This document shows, one piece after another, positions 1 to 5,030 of a DNA stretch of 5,030 nucleotides. Origin of the DNA: Candidatus Zhuqueibacterota bacterium (GTDB lineage Bacteria; SM23-31); NCBI GenBank assembly GCA_022562855.1, contig JADFON010000190.1, positions 1-5,030 of the forward strand, written 5' to 3'. How positions within the stretch are numbered: the stretch's first letter is position 1; every line of letters starts with the position of its first letter. The notes under the pieces are model-generated. The model saw only the letters and a program-made list of their open reading frames with translations. It had not been told where the DNA came from and did not search any database. Made by a program: the position numbers and the translations under genes.

Positions 1-120
1 AAATAAATCAAGAATTACCAAAGTACTATTAAGTTGCTTAAGTGTAAGATACATTGCAAAATAACGAGTTTATCACAAAAAGTAAATCAAAAAGTGTTTT
101 TGAGCGGGATAAATAGCGCT

Positions 121-154
121 CTAAAAAACAAAAAAACAGACAATATGTCTGTTT
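121..154 (-). terminator. Rho-independent terminator of the minus-strand operon
   Basis: A perfect 9-bp inverted repeat (arms 134-142 and 146-154, 3-base loop) is followed on the minus strand by a long T-rich tract interrupted by one G (133 down to 122). The stem is AT-rich at its base with a CAGACA/TGTCTG core. It lies about 140 bases beyond the stop codon of the carboxyltransferase gene and no gene intervenes, so it is the natural end of the four-gene transcript. A hairpin followed by a T tract is the bacterial intrinsic terminator layout. On the plus strand the stem is preceded by an A-rich tract but lacks a good T run after it, so it would act mainly in one direction. Confidence 0.75.
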
Positions 155-191
155 CTCAAATTTTATCAATTCATTTGGGCGGCATTTCATC

Positions 192-217
192 ATAGGGCAC
201 GGCACGCCGTGCCCCTA
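192..217. repeat. REP-like GC-rich palindrome
   Basis: Positions 195-203 and 206-214 form a perfect 9-bp inverted repeat (GGGCACGGC / GCCGTGCCC) with a 2-base centre. The flanking TA/TA bases extend it, with one unpaired base. It is an island of GC in AT-rich surroundings. From general knowledge, palindromes of the form GTAGGGGCACGGC...GCCGTGCCCCTAC occur as dispersed short repeats in many environmental bacterial genomes and resemble REP elements mobilised by RAYT transposases. Only one copy is in this window, so its repeat nature is inferred from the motif. There is no T run after it on either strand, so it is not an obvious terminator, but it could protect the 3' end of the operon mRNA. Confidence 0.55.
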
Positions 218-294
218 CGGTTGACATGTATAAACTGTGTGTTAATGTTCAATATTTATCTGCTTACAAAAAAAATTCATAAACGATCAACTTC

Positions 295-1902
295 TTACAT
301 CCTGAACACGCCGAATTTATGTTCGGGTATGGGTGCGTTGAGGGACATCGATATCCCGAGGGCGAGTACGTTTCGAGTGTCGACCGGGTCGATGATGCCG
401 TCGTCCCACAAACGCGCGGTGCTGTAATATGCGCTGCTTTCCTCTTTATACTTATCAAGCACCGGCTGTCTGATCTTATCGATTTCCTTTTTTGATAATT
501 TCTTCCCTTTAGCCTTGAATTGGTCGATTTTTATCCTCTCGAGTACATCCGCTGCCTGTTCGCCGCCCATAACGGATATCTTCGCCGTGGGCCACATCCA
601 CAGAAGCCGAGGAAAATATCCCCTGCCGCACATCGCATAATTTCCTGCGCCGTGCGATGCTCCGACAATAACCGTAAATTTCGGAACCTGAGCAGTTGCA
701 ACGGCATGAACCATTTTTGCACCGTCACTCGCAATCGCTCCATGTTCGTATTCTTTGCCGACGATAAAACCGGTAATATTCTGCAAGAATACAAGAGGGA
801 TTTTCCGTACCGAACACATCGAGACAAAATGGGCGCCTTTTTTGGCGCTTTCCGAAAATATCACACCGTTATTGCCCACAATGCCGACCGGGTAACCCAT
901 GATATTTGCATACCCGGTTACAAGCGTAGTTCCGTAATTTTGTTTAAATTCATGAAACCGGCTCCCGTCTACTATCCGCGCAATAATTTCACGAATATCA
1001 AACGGTTTCCGGAAGTCTTTCGAGACAATACCGTAAAGCTCTTGCGGGTCGTATCGGGGTTCCTCAACTGTTTTCATTGCAAGTTCAAATTTTCGCGGGG
1101 TGTTGCAACATTCTATAATATTACGCGCTATTTCAAGAGCATGTTTGTCATCGACGGCGTAATGATCGCTGACGCCAGATATCCGGGTATGTACGTCCGC
1201 GCCTCCAAGCTCCTCAGGCGTCACGTCGGCTCCTGTTGCCGCCTTTACAAGCGGAGGTCCACCGATAAAAATGGTCCCGGTGTCCTTGACGATTATTGTC
1301 TCATCGCTCATAGCAGGAACATAAGCCCCGCCTGCGGTACAAGAACCCATGACAATCGAAATTTGGGGAATGCCTTCAGCCGAAAGACGCGCCTGGTTAT
1401 AAAATATCCTGCCGAAATGTTCCTTGTCGGGAAATACGCCGTCCTGAAGCGGTAAGAACACACCACCGGAATCGACAAGATAAATGCAGGGAAGACGATT
1501 TTCGAGGGCGATTTCCTGCGCCCGGACATGTTTTAAAACGGTGATTGGAAAATAAGTCCCGCCTTTTACCGTGGCGTCGTTCACCACGATAAGGACTTCC
1601 CGCCCGTGTACAACGCCTACGCCTGTTATGATTCCGGCGCAAGGCGCTGAATCGTCATACATTCCGTTTGAGGCAAGAGTGGAAAATTCAAGAAAAGGGG
1701 TGTTTTTGTCAAAAAGGAGATTCAGGCGGTCTCTTGCAAGGAGTTTTCCGCGCCCGGTGTGCCGTTTGCGGGATTCCTCCGGACCTCCTGCCTTTGCGCT
1801 GTCAAAGCGCGTTCTGAACTCGGCAAGACGTTCCTGGTAAAAGGCGTGATTTTCCTTAAATTCCGGGGAGCGTGGATTGATATTCGTTTCTAATCGGTAC
1901 AC
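295..1902 (-). CDS. mccB: Methylcrotonyl-CoA carboxylase-type carboxyltransferase (beta) subunit
   Basis: This 535-residue protein transfers the carboxyl group from carboxybiotin to an acyl-CoA, most likely 3-methylcrotonyl-CoA to 3-methylglutaconyl-CoA (leucine/isovalerate pathway, cytoplasmic). Two crotonase-like carboxyltransferase domains are seen (about 25-290 and 295-530). The first has [10 protein letters not shown] (108-117), the [14 protein letters not shown] stretch (157-170) and the oxyanion-hole glycines of [17 protein letters not shown] (185-201). The second has LQNITGF (373-379), [16 protein letters not shown] (414-429) and [17 protein letters not shown] (435-451). These are typical of MCC/geranyl-CoA carboxylase beta chains rather than propionyl-CoA carboxylase. 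Length and the FGVFRM end match Pseudomonas LiuB as I recall it. The start is GTG: an in-frame TAA lies three codons upstream, and the N-terminal INPRSPEF matches the family. No clear Shine-Dalgarno site precedes it. It follows the DUF35 gene by 24 bases, the same operon. No alpha (biotin) subunit is in the window. Substrate choice is inferred; geranyl-CoA or another branched enoyl-CoA remains possible. Confidence 0.93.
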   Translation of the reverse strand: MYRLETNINPRSPEFKENHAFYQERLAEFRTRFDSAKAGGPEESRKRHTGRGKLLARDRLNLLFDKNTPFLEFSTLASNGMYDDSAPCAGIITGVGVVHGREVLIVVNDATVKGGTYFPITVLKHVRAQEIALENRLPCIYLVDSGGVFLPLQDGVFPDKEHFGRIFYNQARLSAEGIPQISIVMGSCTAGGAYVPAMSDETIIVKDTGTIFIGGPPLVKAATGADVTPEELGGADVHTRISGVSDHYAVDDKHALEIARNIIECCNTPRKFELAMKTVEEPRYDPQELYGIVSKDFRKPFDIREIIARIVDGSRFHEFKQNYGTTLVTGYANIMGYPVGIVGNNGVIFSESAKKGAHFVSMCSVRKIPLVFLQNITGFIVGKEYEHGAIASDGAKMVHAVATAQVPKFTVIVGASHGAGNYAMCGRGYFPRLLWMWPTAKISVMGGEQAADVLERIKIDQFKAKGKKLSKKEIDKIRQPVLDKYKEESSAYYSTARLWDDGIIDPVDTRNVLALGISMSLNAPIPEHKFGVFRM

Positions 1903-1926
1903 GTATTTTTAGCCCGATAAAATTTT

Positions 1927-2319
1927 CTACGTGGGAACGCATTTGTAACCGTAACAGATAATTCCGGCGTCACCCACTTCATAAATTTTTCGGAATTCGA
2001 TCCGCACCTTTGTACCTGCTTTCAGATCATCAGGATCACAATCAGCAATCATCGACGTGATTCTGACACCGTCATTGAGTTCGACAATGGCAACTGCGTA
2101 GGGGACTAAATCCCGGAAATGCGCAGGGGCAACGTGAATGACGGTATAGGTAATGATCTTTCCCTCGGTTTCGAGGTTAACTTTTTCAAAGTTGCTTGAT
2201 TTTGTCGAAGGATTTACAAGACGCGGCGGGAAGAAAATTTCGCCGGTCTCTTTACATTTGTTTCCTTCGTACCTGTATCTTTGCGGGATTTCTCTCCAAT
2301 ATCGTGCAGGTGTGGACAT
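1927..2319 (-). CDS. DUF35 OB-fold protein, partner of thiolase and HMG-CoA synthase
   Basis: This 130-residue protein is the third member of the archaeal-type HMG-CoA synthase/thiolase cluster. In archaea the DUF35 protein holds thiolase and synthase together and helps form the shared CoA/acetoacetyl-CoA channel. Visible parts are an N-terminal helix with the family's YWREIPQRYRYEG (7-19), a zinc-ribbon-like segment (20-40), then a C-terminal OB-fold (about 45-128) ending GIICYGYKCVPT. The zinc ribbon is degenerate: of the expected CxxC...CPxC ligands only Cys22 remains, with Thr25, Asn36 and Thr39 at the other positions. FFPPR (29-33) is kept. The start at 2319 is chosen over an in-frame ATG at 2343 because GGAGG (2331-2327) lies 7 bases before it and because homologues begin near this point. 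The ATG overlaps the thiolase stop by one base (TAATG), so translation is probably coupled. Confidence 0.88.
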   Translation of the reverse strand: MSTPARYWREIPQRYRYEGNKCKETGEIFFPPRLVNPSTKSSNFEKVNLETEGKIITYTVIHVAPAHFRDLVPYAVAIVELNDGVRITSMIADCDPDDLKAGTKVRIEFRKIYEVGDAGIICYGYKCVPT

Positions 2320-3476
2320 TAGACTGCCTCCAATATCTGGCAAACGCCGCTTGCGCCGCTTCCGCCCATGTTTTGCGTCATACCGGTTCGAGCATTGTGC
2401 ACCTGTCTTTCCCCGGCTTGACCGCGCAGTTGTTCTACAATTTCAATTACCTGGGCAACTCCCGTGGCGCCGACAGGATGTCCCTTTGATTTCAGACCGC
2501 CGCTGGTGTTGACCGGAATTTCACCGCCAATCGCCGTGCGTCCCGTAGAAGCCATACAGCCGCCCTGACCTTTTTCTGCGAAACCGAGGGCTTCTACAAC
2601 GCAAATCTCCGCGATACTGAAACAATCGTGTACTTCGCACACATCGATGTCCTTCGGTTCTTTGCCAGCCATTTTATATGCCTGCATTCCGGCTATTTCA
2701 ACCACTTTAAGCCAGGAAGGGTCCTTACGGTGATGAAGCGCCAGGAAATCAGATGCTTGTCCTATCCCGGCGATTTTTACCGCCGGGTTGTTTTTGTAAT
2801 TCATTGCCATCTCAAGAGGGCAAACTATGACTGCGGCGGCGCCGTCGGTTATCGGCGAGCAGTCGAGAAGCCGGAGAGGGTCGCAGACCATTATAGAATT
2901 CAAAACCTGCTCCGTTGTCACTTCAAATTGGTACTGCGCGTTGGGATTTAGATTCCCATTATGATGATTTTTGACTGAAACGGCTGCCAACTGTTCTTGT
3001 GTTGTTCCGTATGTGTCCATATGCAGACGCGCAATCATTGCATACAGTCCCGGAAACGTGACGCCGTTATATACTTCGTATTCCTGGTCTGCCGCAGTGG
3101 CAAGAGCAGCAGTCGCATCATTGCCATCGACGTCGAGCATTTTCTCAACACCGCCCGCAAGAACGATATCGCTCATCCCGGAAGCAACTTCGATAAAAGC
3201 CTGCCGTACTGCCGCACCTCCTGAAGCACACGCCGACTCTATACGCGTCGAGGGAATCGGGGTGACGCCAAGATAATCCGCCATCAGCGCGCCTATGTGT
3301 TCCTGACCTACAAAAAGTCCGCTTGACATATTCCCTATATACATGGAATCGATATGATCTACGCCGGCGTCTTCGATGGCTTTTAAAGCGGCTTCAACAA
3401 AAATATCTCTCAGCGACTTTTCCCATAACTCCCCCCATTTATTCATGCCGACGCCGATTATCGCAACATCACGCAT
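2319..3476 (-). CDS. SCP2-type thiolase, probable acetoacetyl-CoA thiolase
   Basis: This 385-residue enzyme most likely condenses two acetyl-CoA to acetoacetyl-CoA, or cleaves acetoacetyl-CoA in the other direction. The nucleophilic cysteine is Cys83 in ESACASGG (80-87). The EVHDCF motif (281-286) takes the place of the NEAF motif of classical thiolases; it is the SCP2-thiolase/archaeal signature, in which its Cys285 is thought to act as acid/base. His333 lies in [14 protein letters not shown] (326-339). The C-terminal end, [14 protein letters not shown], lacks the CxG cysteine of classical thiolases, which agrees with that class. Length is normal. AGGAGG (3489-3484) sits 7 bases before the ATG. 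It is downstream of HMG-CoA synthase by 118 bases and overlaps the DUF35 gene by one base, the layout of the archaeal three-protein complex. A 3-oxoacyl-CoA thiolase with another chain substrate is the alternative; the neighbours favour acetoacetyl-CoA. Confidence 0.92.
   Translation of the reverse strand: MRDVAIIGVGMNKWGELWEKSLRDIFVEAALKAIEDAGVDHIDSMYIGNMSSGLFVGQEHIGALMADYLGVTPIPSTRIESACASGGAAVRQAFIEVASGMSDIVLAGGVEKMLDVDGNDATAALATAADQEYEVYNGVTFPGLYAMIARLHMDTYGTTQEQLAAVSVKNHHNGNLNPNAQYQFEVTTEQVLNSIMVCDPLRLLDCSPITDGAAAVIVCPLEMAMNYKNNPAVKIAGIGQASDFLALHHRKDPSWLKVVEIAGMQAYKMAGKEPKDIDVCEVHDCFSIAEICVVEALGFAEKGQGGCMASTGRTAIGGEIPVNTSGGLKSKGHPVGATGVAQVIEIVEQLRGQAGERQVHNARTGMTQNMGGSGASGVCQILEAV
2327..2331 (-). 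promoter_or_regulatory. Ribosome binding site deciding the DUF35 start
   Basis: GGAGG on the minus strand, inside the last codons of the thiolase gene, sits 7 bases before the ATG at 2319. This decides the start in favour of 2319 rather than the in-frame ATG at 2343. Confidence 0.75.
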
Positions 3477-3483
3477 TACACTG

Positions 3484-3489
3484 CCTCCT
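3484..3489 (-). promoter_or_regulatory. Ribosome binding site of the thiolase gene
   Basis: A perfect AGGAGG on the minus strand sits 7 bases before the ATG at 3476. The 15 bases from GGAGG to ATG match those before the DUF35 gene at all but one position. Confidence 0.8.
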
Positions 3490-3564
3490 GTAAATTCTCA
3501 TTATTGACACTGATTTATTATGATTATCACCGATAACAATTAAAGGATTTTAACAGCCGGAAGT

Positions 3565-3592
3565 GTGATAAACCGGTGAAAATCTGTGTCAA
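3565..3592 (-). promoter_or_regulatory. Candidate internal promoter before the thiolase gene
   Basis: On the minus strand a perfect TTGACA (3592-3587) and TATCAC (3570-3565, 4 of 6 consensus) are separated by 16 bases. The pair lies just after the HMG-CoA synthase stop codon, in the 118-base gap that is the only sizeable gap in the operon. It would start transcription near 3558 and let thiolase, DUF35 and carboxyltransferase be made apart from the synthase. The -10 box is only moderate and no experiment supports it. Confidence 0.3.
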
Positions 3593-3594
3593 GA

Positions 3595-4650
3595 TTATCT
3601 CTTGATTTTGCCCCTGTACTTGGCGTATTCTCCGTAACTCAGGTATTTTTTGTTTCCGTCAAGCATTGCCCTCGTCTGTACAGTCTTTTTCTGAGTTTCA
3701 ACGATATGGTCGGTTATTTTAAATACAAAACCGTCGCTTCCCGCCCCCGATCCATACGAGACCATAAAGATAAGATCACCCGGTTTAGCAATGTCGAGAA
3801 TAGCGGTCAATCCCATCGGCGACGCCCCTGAATAGGTGTTGCCCAGAGTCGGCGCCAGCCAGCCTGTGTCCATTTGTTCCTTTGTGAAACCAAGCGAAAG
3901 ACCGGCTCTCTGAGGAAATTTACCGTTCGGCTGATGAAAGACTGCAAATGCATAATCTTCCGGTTTGGTGCCGGATTTTTTCAAAAGACCTTTAGCGCAC
4001 GCGTTTACATGCTTGAAAAATGCGGGTTCACCGGTAAATCTTCCCGCATGCGAAGGATAGAACTGATGTTCACGCCTCCAGAAATCCGGTGTATCGGTCA
4101 TGTAGGCATAGGTTTCAAGGACTTCGGCAACGACCTTCTCTCCACCGAGGATAAAAGCCGCCGCCCCGGCTGACGCTGAATATTCGAGAGCGTCACTTGG
4201 ACAGCCCTGCGAAGTGTCCGCCCCGATTGCCAACCCGTACTTGATAGAGCCTGACCGCACTTGTTCAAGACAAACATACATACCTTCCGACCCGGCTTTG
4301 CAGGCAAACTCAAAATCGGCGCAGTGAATTTCCGGCGTAGCGTTTATCGCTTCCGCCACAACCGTCCCGCTTGGTTTAACTGCATAGGGATGAGATTCGG
4401 AACCGATATAAATCGCGCCAATATCTTTTGGGTTTATCCCACACCGTTTGATGGCATTCCGAGCCGCCTCTACCGACATAGTGATTACATCCTCGTCAGG
4501 TCCCGGCACCGATTTTTCACGGAGCATAAGCCCTTTTTCCATGCTTTTCGGATCTGCGCCCCAAACCTTGGCGATCTCTTCAATCGTTATCCGGTTACGC
4601 GGAATATACGACCCGTGACCGACTATCCCGACTTTACCATTATTCTTCAT
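3595..4650 (-). CDS. Hydroxymethylglutaryl-CoA synthase, archaeal type
   Basis: This 351-residue enzyme condenses acetyl-CoA with acetoacetyl-CoA to HMG-CoA, the committed entry to the mevalonate pathway; the reaction can also be considered in reverse. It has the thiolase-like fold of the KAS III/HMGS family. Catalytic residues are visible: Glu85 in GSESHPYAVKPS (83-94), nucleophile Cys117 in EFACKAG (114-120) and His239 in FHQPNGKFP (238-246). Archaeal-type signatures include VGIVGHGSYIPRNRI at the N-terminus, GADTSQGCPSDALEYSA (143-159), TDTPDFWRR (185-193), RFTGEPAFFKH (204-214) and GNTYSGASP (270-278). Length fits archaeal enzymes (about 345-350) and is shorter than the Firmicutes MvaS or eukaryotic forms. 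The ATG has a TGAGGT ribosome site 7 bases upstream. It is the first gene of the minus-strand operon. An archaeal origin of this type followed by transfer to bacteria is known in several lineages; whether that holds here needs a tree. Confidence 0.94.
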   Translation of the reverse strand: MKNNGKVGIVGHGSYIPRNRITIEEIAKVWGADPKSMEKGLMLREKSVPGPDEDVITMSVEAARNAIKRCGINPKDIGAIYIGSESHPYAVKPSGTVVAEAINATPEIHCADFEFACKAGSEGMYVCLEQVRSGSIKYGLAIGADTSQGCPSDALEYSASAGAAAFILGGEKVVAEVLETYAYMTDTPDFWRREHQFYPSHAGRFTGEPAFFKHVNACAKGLLKKSGTKPEDYAFAVFHQPNGKFPQRAGLSLGFTKEQMDTGWLAPTLGNTYSGASPMGLTAILDIAKPGDLIFMVSYGSGAGSDGFVFKITDHIVETQKKTVQTRAMLDGNKKYLSYGEYAKYRGKIKR

Positions 4651-4657
4651 CTATGGT

Positions 4658-4663
4658 ACCTCA
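4658..4663 (-). promoter_or_regulatory. Ribosome binding site of HMG-CoA synthase
   Basis: TGAGGT on the minus strand lies 7 bases before the ATG at 4650. It supports this start over later candidates. Confidence 0.7.
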
Positions 4664-4745
4664 CAAACCTACAACAATTTGTATGTGCAGTATTTTTTTG
4701 TCTATTTATAAACAAAACAAAAAGCAAAAATGCTCCGTAAATTAT

Positions 4746-4773
4746 ATTATAGTTTAGGAAAGAAATACGTAAA
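4746..4773 (-). promoter_or_regulatory. Candidate sigma70-like promoter of the HMG-CoA synthase operon
   Basis: On the minus strand TTTACG (4773-4768) and a perfect TATAAT (4751-4746) are separated by 16 bases. A second overlapping TATAAT follows at 4746-4741. Transcription would start near 4740 and give a leader of about 90 bases before the HMG-CoA synthase ATG. In AT-rich sequence such -10 boxes arise easily, so the call rests on position and spacing. If the host were an archaeon, TTTATAAA (4712-4705) would be the better TATA-box candidate. Confidence 0.4.
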
Positions 4774-4817
4774 TTTCAAGTAGAATAAAATTGAAGGAAG
4801 TGATTTCAGCAACACTT

Positions 4818-4845
4818 TTGAATGCTCATAATAAGAAAATATAAT
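4818..4845 (+). promoter_or_regulatory. Candidate sigma70-like promoter of the PfkB-family kinase gene
   Basis: TTGAAT (4818-4823, 4 of 6 consensus) and a perfect TATAAT (4840-4845) are 16 bases apart on the plus strand. Transcription would begin near 4852, about 90 bases before the kinase ATG, so the start falls at the 5' arm of the inverted repeat at 4849-4885. The two divergent promoter candidates lie back to back with about 45 bases between their -35 boxes. Confidence 0.45.
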
Positions 4846-4848
4846 TTC

Positions 4849-4885
4849 TTTCATTGGTCCAGATGCTGTGGAGGTACCAATGAAA
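4849..4885 (+). promoter_or_regulatory. Inverted repeat with a ribosome site and mini-ORF start in the kinase leader
   Basis: Arms TTTCATTGGT (4849-4858) and ACCAATGAAA (4876-4885) pair perfectly over 10 bp around a 17-base loop. Three more pairs follow after one mismatch (4845-4847 with 4887-4889). The loop carries GGAGG (4870-4874), and 5 bases later an ATG in the 3' arm (4880-4882) opens a six-codon ORF, MKQRIN, ending in TAG at 4898-4900. A hairpin that hides a start codon behind an exposed ribosome site could be a leader-peptide control of the kinase gene or, because it overlaps the predicted transcription start, a protein operator. It may also be the remnant of an old gene start. It matches no riboswitch family I recognise. 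Confidence 0.4.
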
Positions 4886-4941
4886 CAAAGAATCAATTAG
4901 CTAGTAGAAAAATCTAATTAAAAAAGGTTATTATTAGAATA

Positions 4942-5030
4942 ATGCACGATATTATTACTGTTGGTGACGCCACCATAGATACATTTACAAAAATCCACGA
5001 TGCCGAAATTAGGTGTTCGGTAAATAAAGA
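4942..5030 (+). CDS. PfkB-family carbohydrate/nucleoside kinase, N-terminal fragment
   Basis: Only 29 codons are present before the window ends. The translation begins MHDIITVGDATIDTF and continues KIHDAEIRCSVNK. A first beta strand leading into (V/F)GxxxxD, with the substrate-contacting aspartate at Asp13, is the N-terminal pattern of PfkB/ribokinase proteins. The TF.KIHDA...C.VNK continuation resembles, from memory, PfkB proteins annotated in candidate-phylum bacteria. The ATG is the only usable start: an in-frame TAA lies at 4915-4917 with no ATG, GTG or TTG between. The nearest purine-rich site (AAAAAGG, 4921-4927) is rather far upstream (14 bases). The gene diverges from the HMG-CoA synthase operon and need not share its pathway. 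The exact substrate (ribose, fructose, adenosine, other) cannot be told from this fragment. Confidence 0.7.
   Translation, partial: MHDIITVGDATIDTFTKIHDAEIRCSVNK

Larger units (their letters stand above)
1..294. other. AT-rich intergenic region downstream of the operon
   Basis: No credible gene is seen here; the open frame that begins at 209 on the plus strand runs antisense into the carboxylase gene and has no family signature. The region holds a terminator hairpin (121-154) and a GC-rich palindrome (195-214), both listed separately. Two weaker inverted repeats lie to the left: an A/T-only-ended hairpin at 88-102 (6 bp arms, 3-base loop) and GAGCG/CGCTC arms at 102-106 and 117-121 with a 10-base loop. 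They are too weak to assign a role. The rest is plain AT-rich sequence. Confidence 0.7.

Noticed and set aside
520-1455. A 311-codon open frame on the plus strand antisense to the carboxyltransferase gene
   Set aside because: Its translation has no recognisable domain, it has no convincing ribosome site, and the opposite strand codes for a clearly conserved full-length protein.
3524-3536. Short inverted repeat TTATC/GATAA in the gap between synthase and thiolase genes
   Set aside because: Five AT-rich pairs with a 3-base loop and no T tract; likely chance.
4723-4734. Small hairpin AGCA-TTTT-TGCT followed by T-rich sequence on the minus strand, a possible attenuator in the operon leader
   Set aside because: The stem has only four base pairs and would not be stable enough for termination.
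4261-4740. A 159-codon plus-strand open frame opposite the start of HMG-CoA synthase
   Set aside because: It is mostly antisense to conserved coding sequence and its end in the AT-rich spacer shows no family signature.
4774-4779. TTGAAA on the minus strand as -35 box of the operon promoter
   Set aside because: The distance to the TATAAT box is 22 bases, too long; TTTACG directly next to it has better spacing.
4880-4941. Continuation of the mini-ORF through its TAG as one coding frame (stop-codon read-through or pyrrolysine)
   Set aside because: A second in-frame stop (TAA) follows seven codons later and no conserved product is seen.
1-5030. CRISPR array, tRNA, rRNA or insertion sequence
   Set aside because: No regularly spaced repeats, no cloverleaf with conserved arms, no ribosomal RNA stretches and no transposase-like protein were found on either strand.

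Overview
The window holds a compact four-gene block on the minus strand and the first 29 codons of a divergent gene on the plus strand. Reading in transcription order (right to left), the block encodes: an archaeal-type 3-hydroxy-3-methylglutaryl-CoA (HMG-CoA) synthase (4650-3595); an SCP2-type thiolase / acetoacetyl-CoA thiolase (3476-2319); a small DUF35 OB-fold protein (2319-1927); and a methylcrotonyl-CoA carboxylase-type carboxyltransferase (beta) subunit (1902-295). The plus-strand gene at 4942 looks like a PfkB-family sugar/nucleoside kinase and is cut by the window edge.

HMG-CoA synthase, thiolase and DUF35 protein, in this order, is the arrangement well known from archaea. There the three proteins form one complex that passes acetoacetyl-CoA from thiolase to synthase at the entry of the mevalonate pathway. 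The addition here is the carboxyltransferase. Together the four genes could connect acetyl-CoA, acetoacetyl-CoA, HMG-CoA, 3-methylglutaconyl-CoA and 3-methylcrotonyl-CoA. That route can run as leucine/isovalerate breakdown or in reverse toward branched acyl-CoA. The 3-methylglutaconyl-CoA hydratase and the biotin-carrying alpha subunit of the carboxylase are not in the window, so the direction is open.

The flanks are visibly AT-richer than the genes. Downstream of the operon (1-294) there is a REP-like GC-rich palindrome and then a hairpin followed by a T-rich tract on the minus strand, which fits an intrinsic terminator. The divergent spacer (4651-4941) has one sigma70-like promoter candidate in each direction and a hairpin just upstream of the kinase gene. 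Inside the hairpin is a strong ribosome binding site that leads into a six-codon ORF.

The strong Shine-Dalgarno sites, intrinsic terminator, sigma70-like boxes and REP-like palindrome suggest a bacterium, probably an uncultured anaerobic lineage that carries an archaeal-type HMG-CoA synthase cluster. An archaeon is not strictly excluded. The most notable details are the DUF35 protein, which has lost three of the four usual zinc-ligand cysteines, and the pairing of the HMG-CoA synthase complex with a methylcrotonyl-CoA carboxylase subunit.
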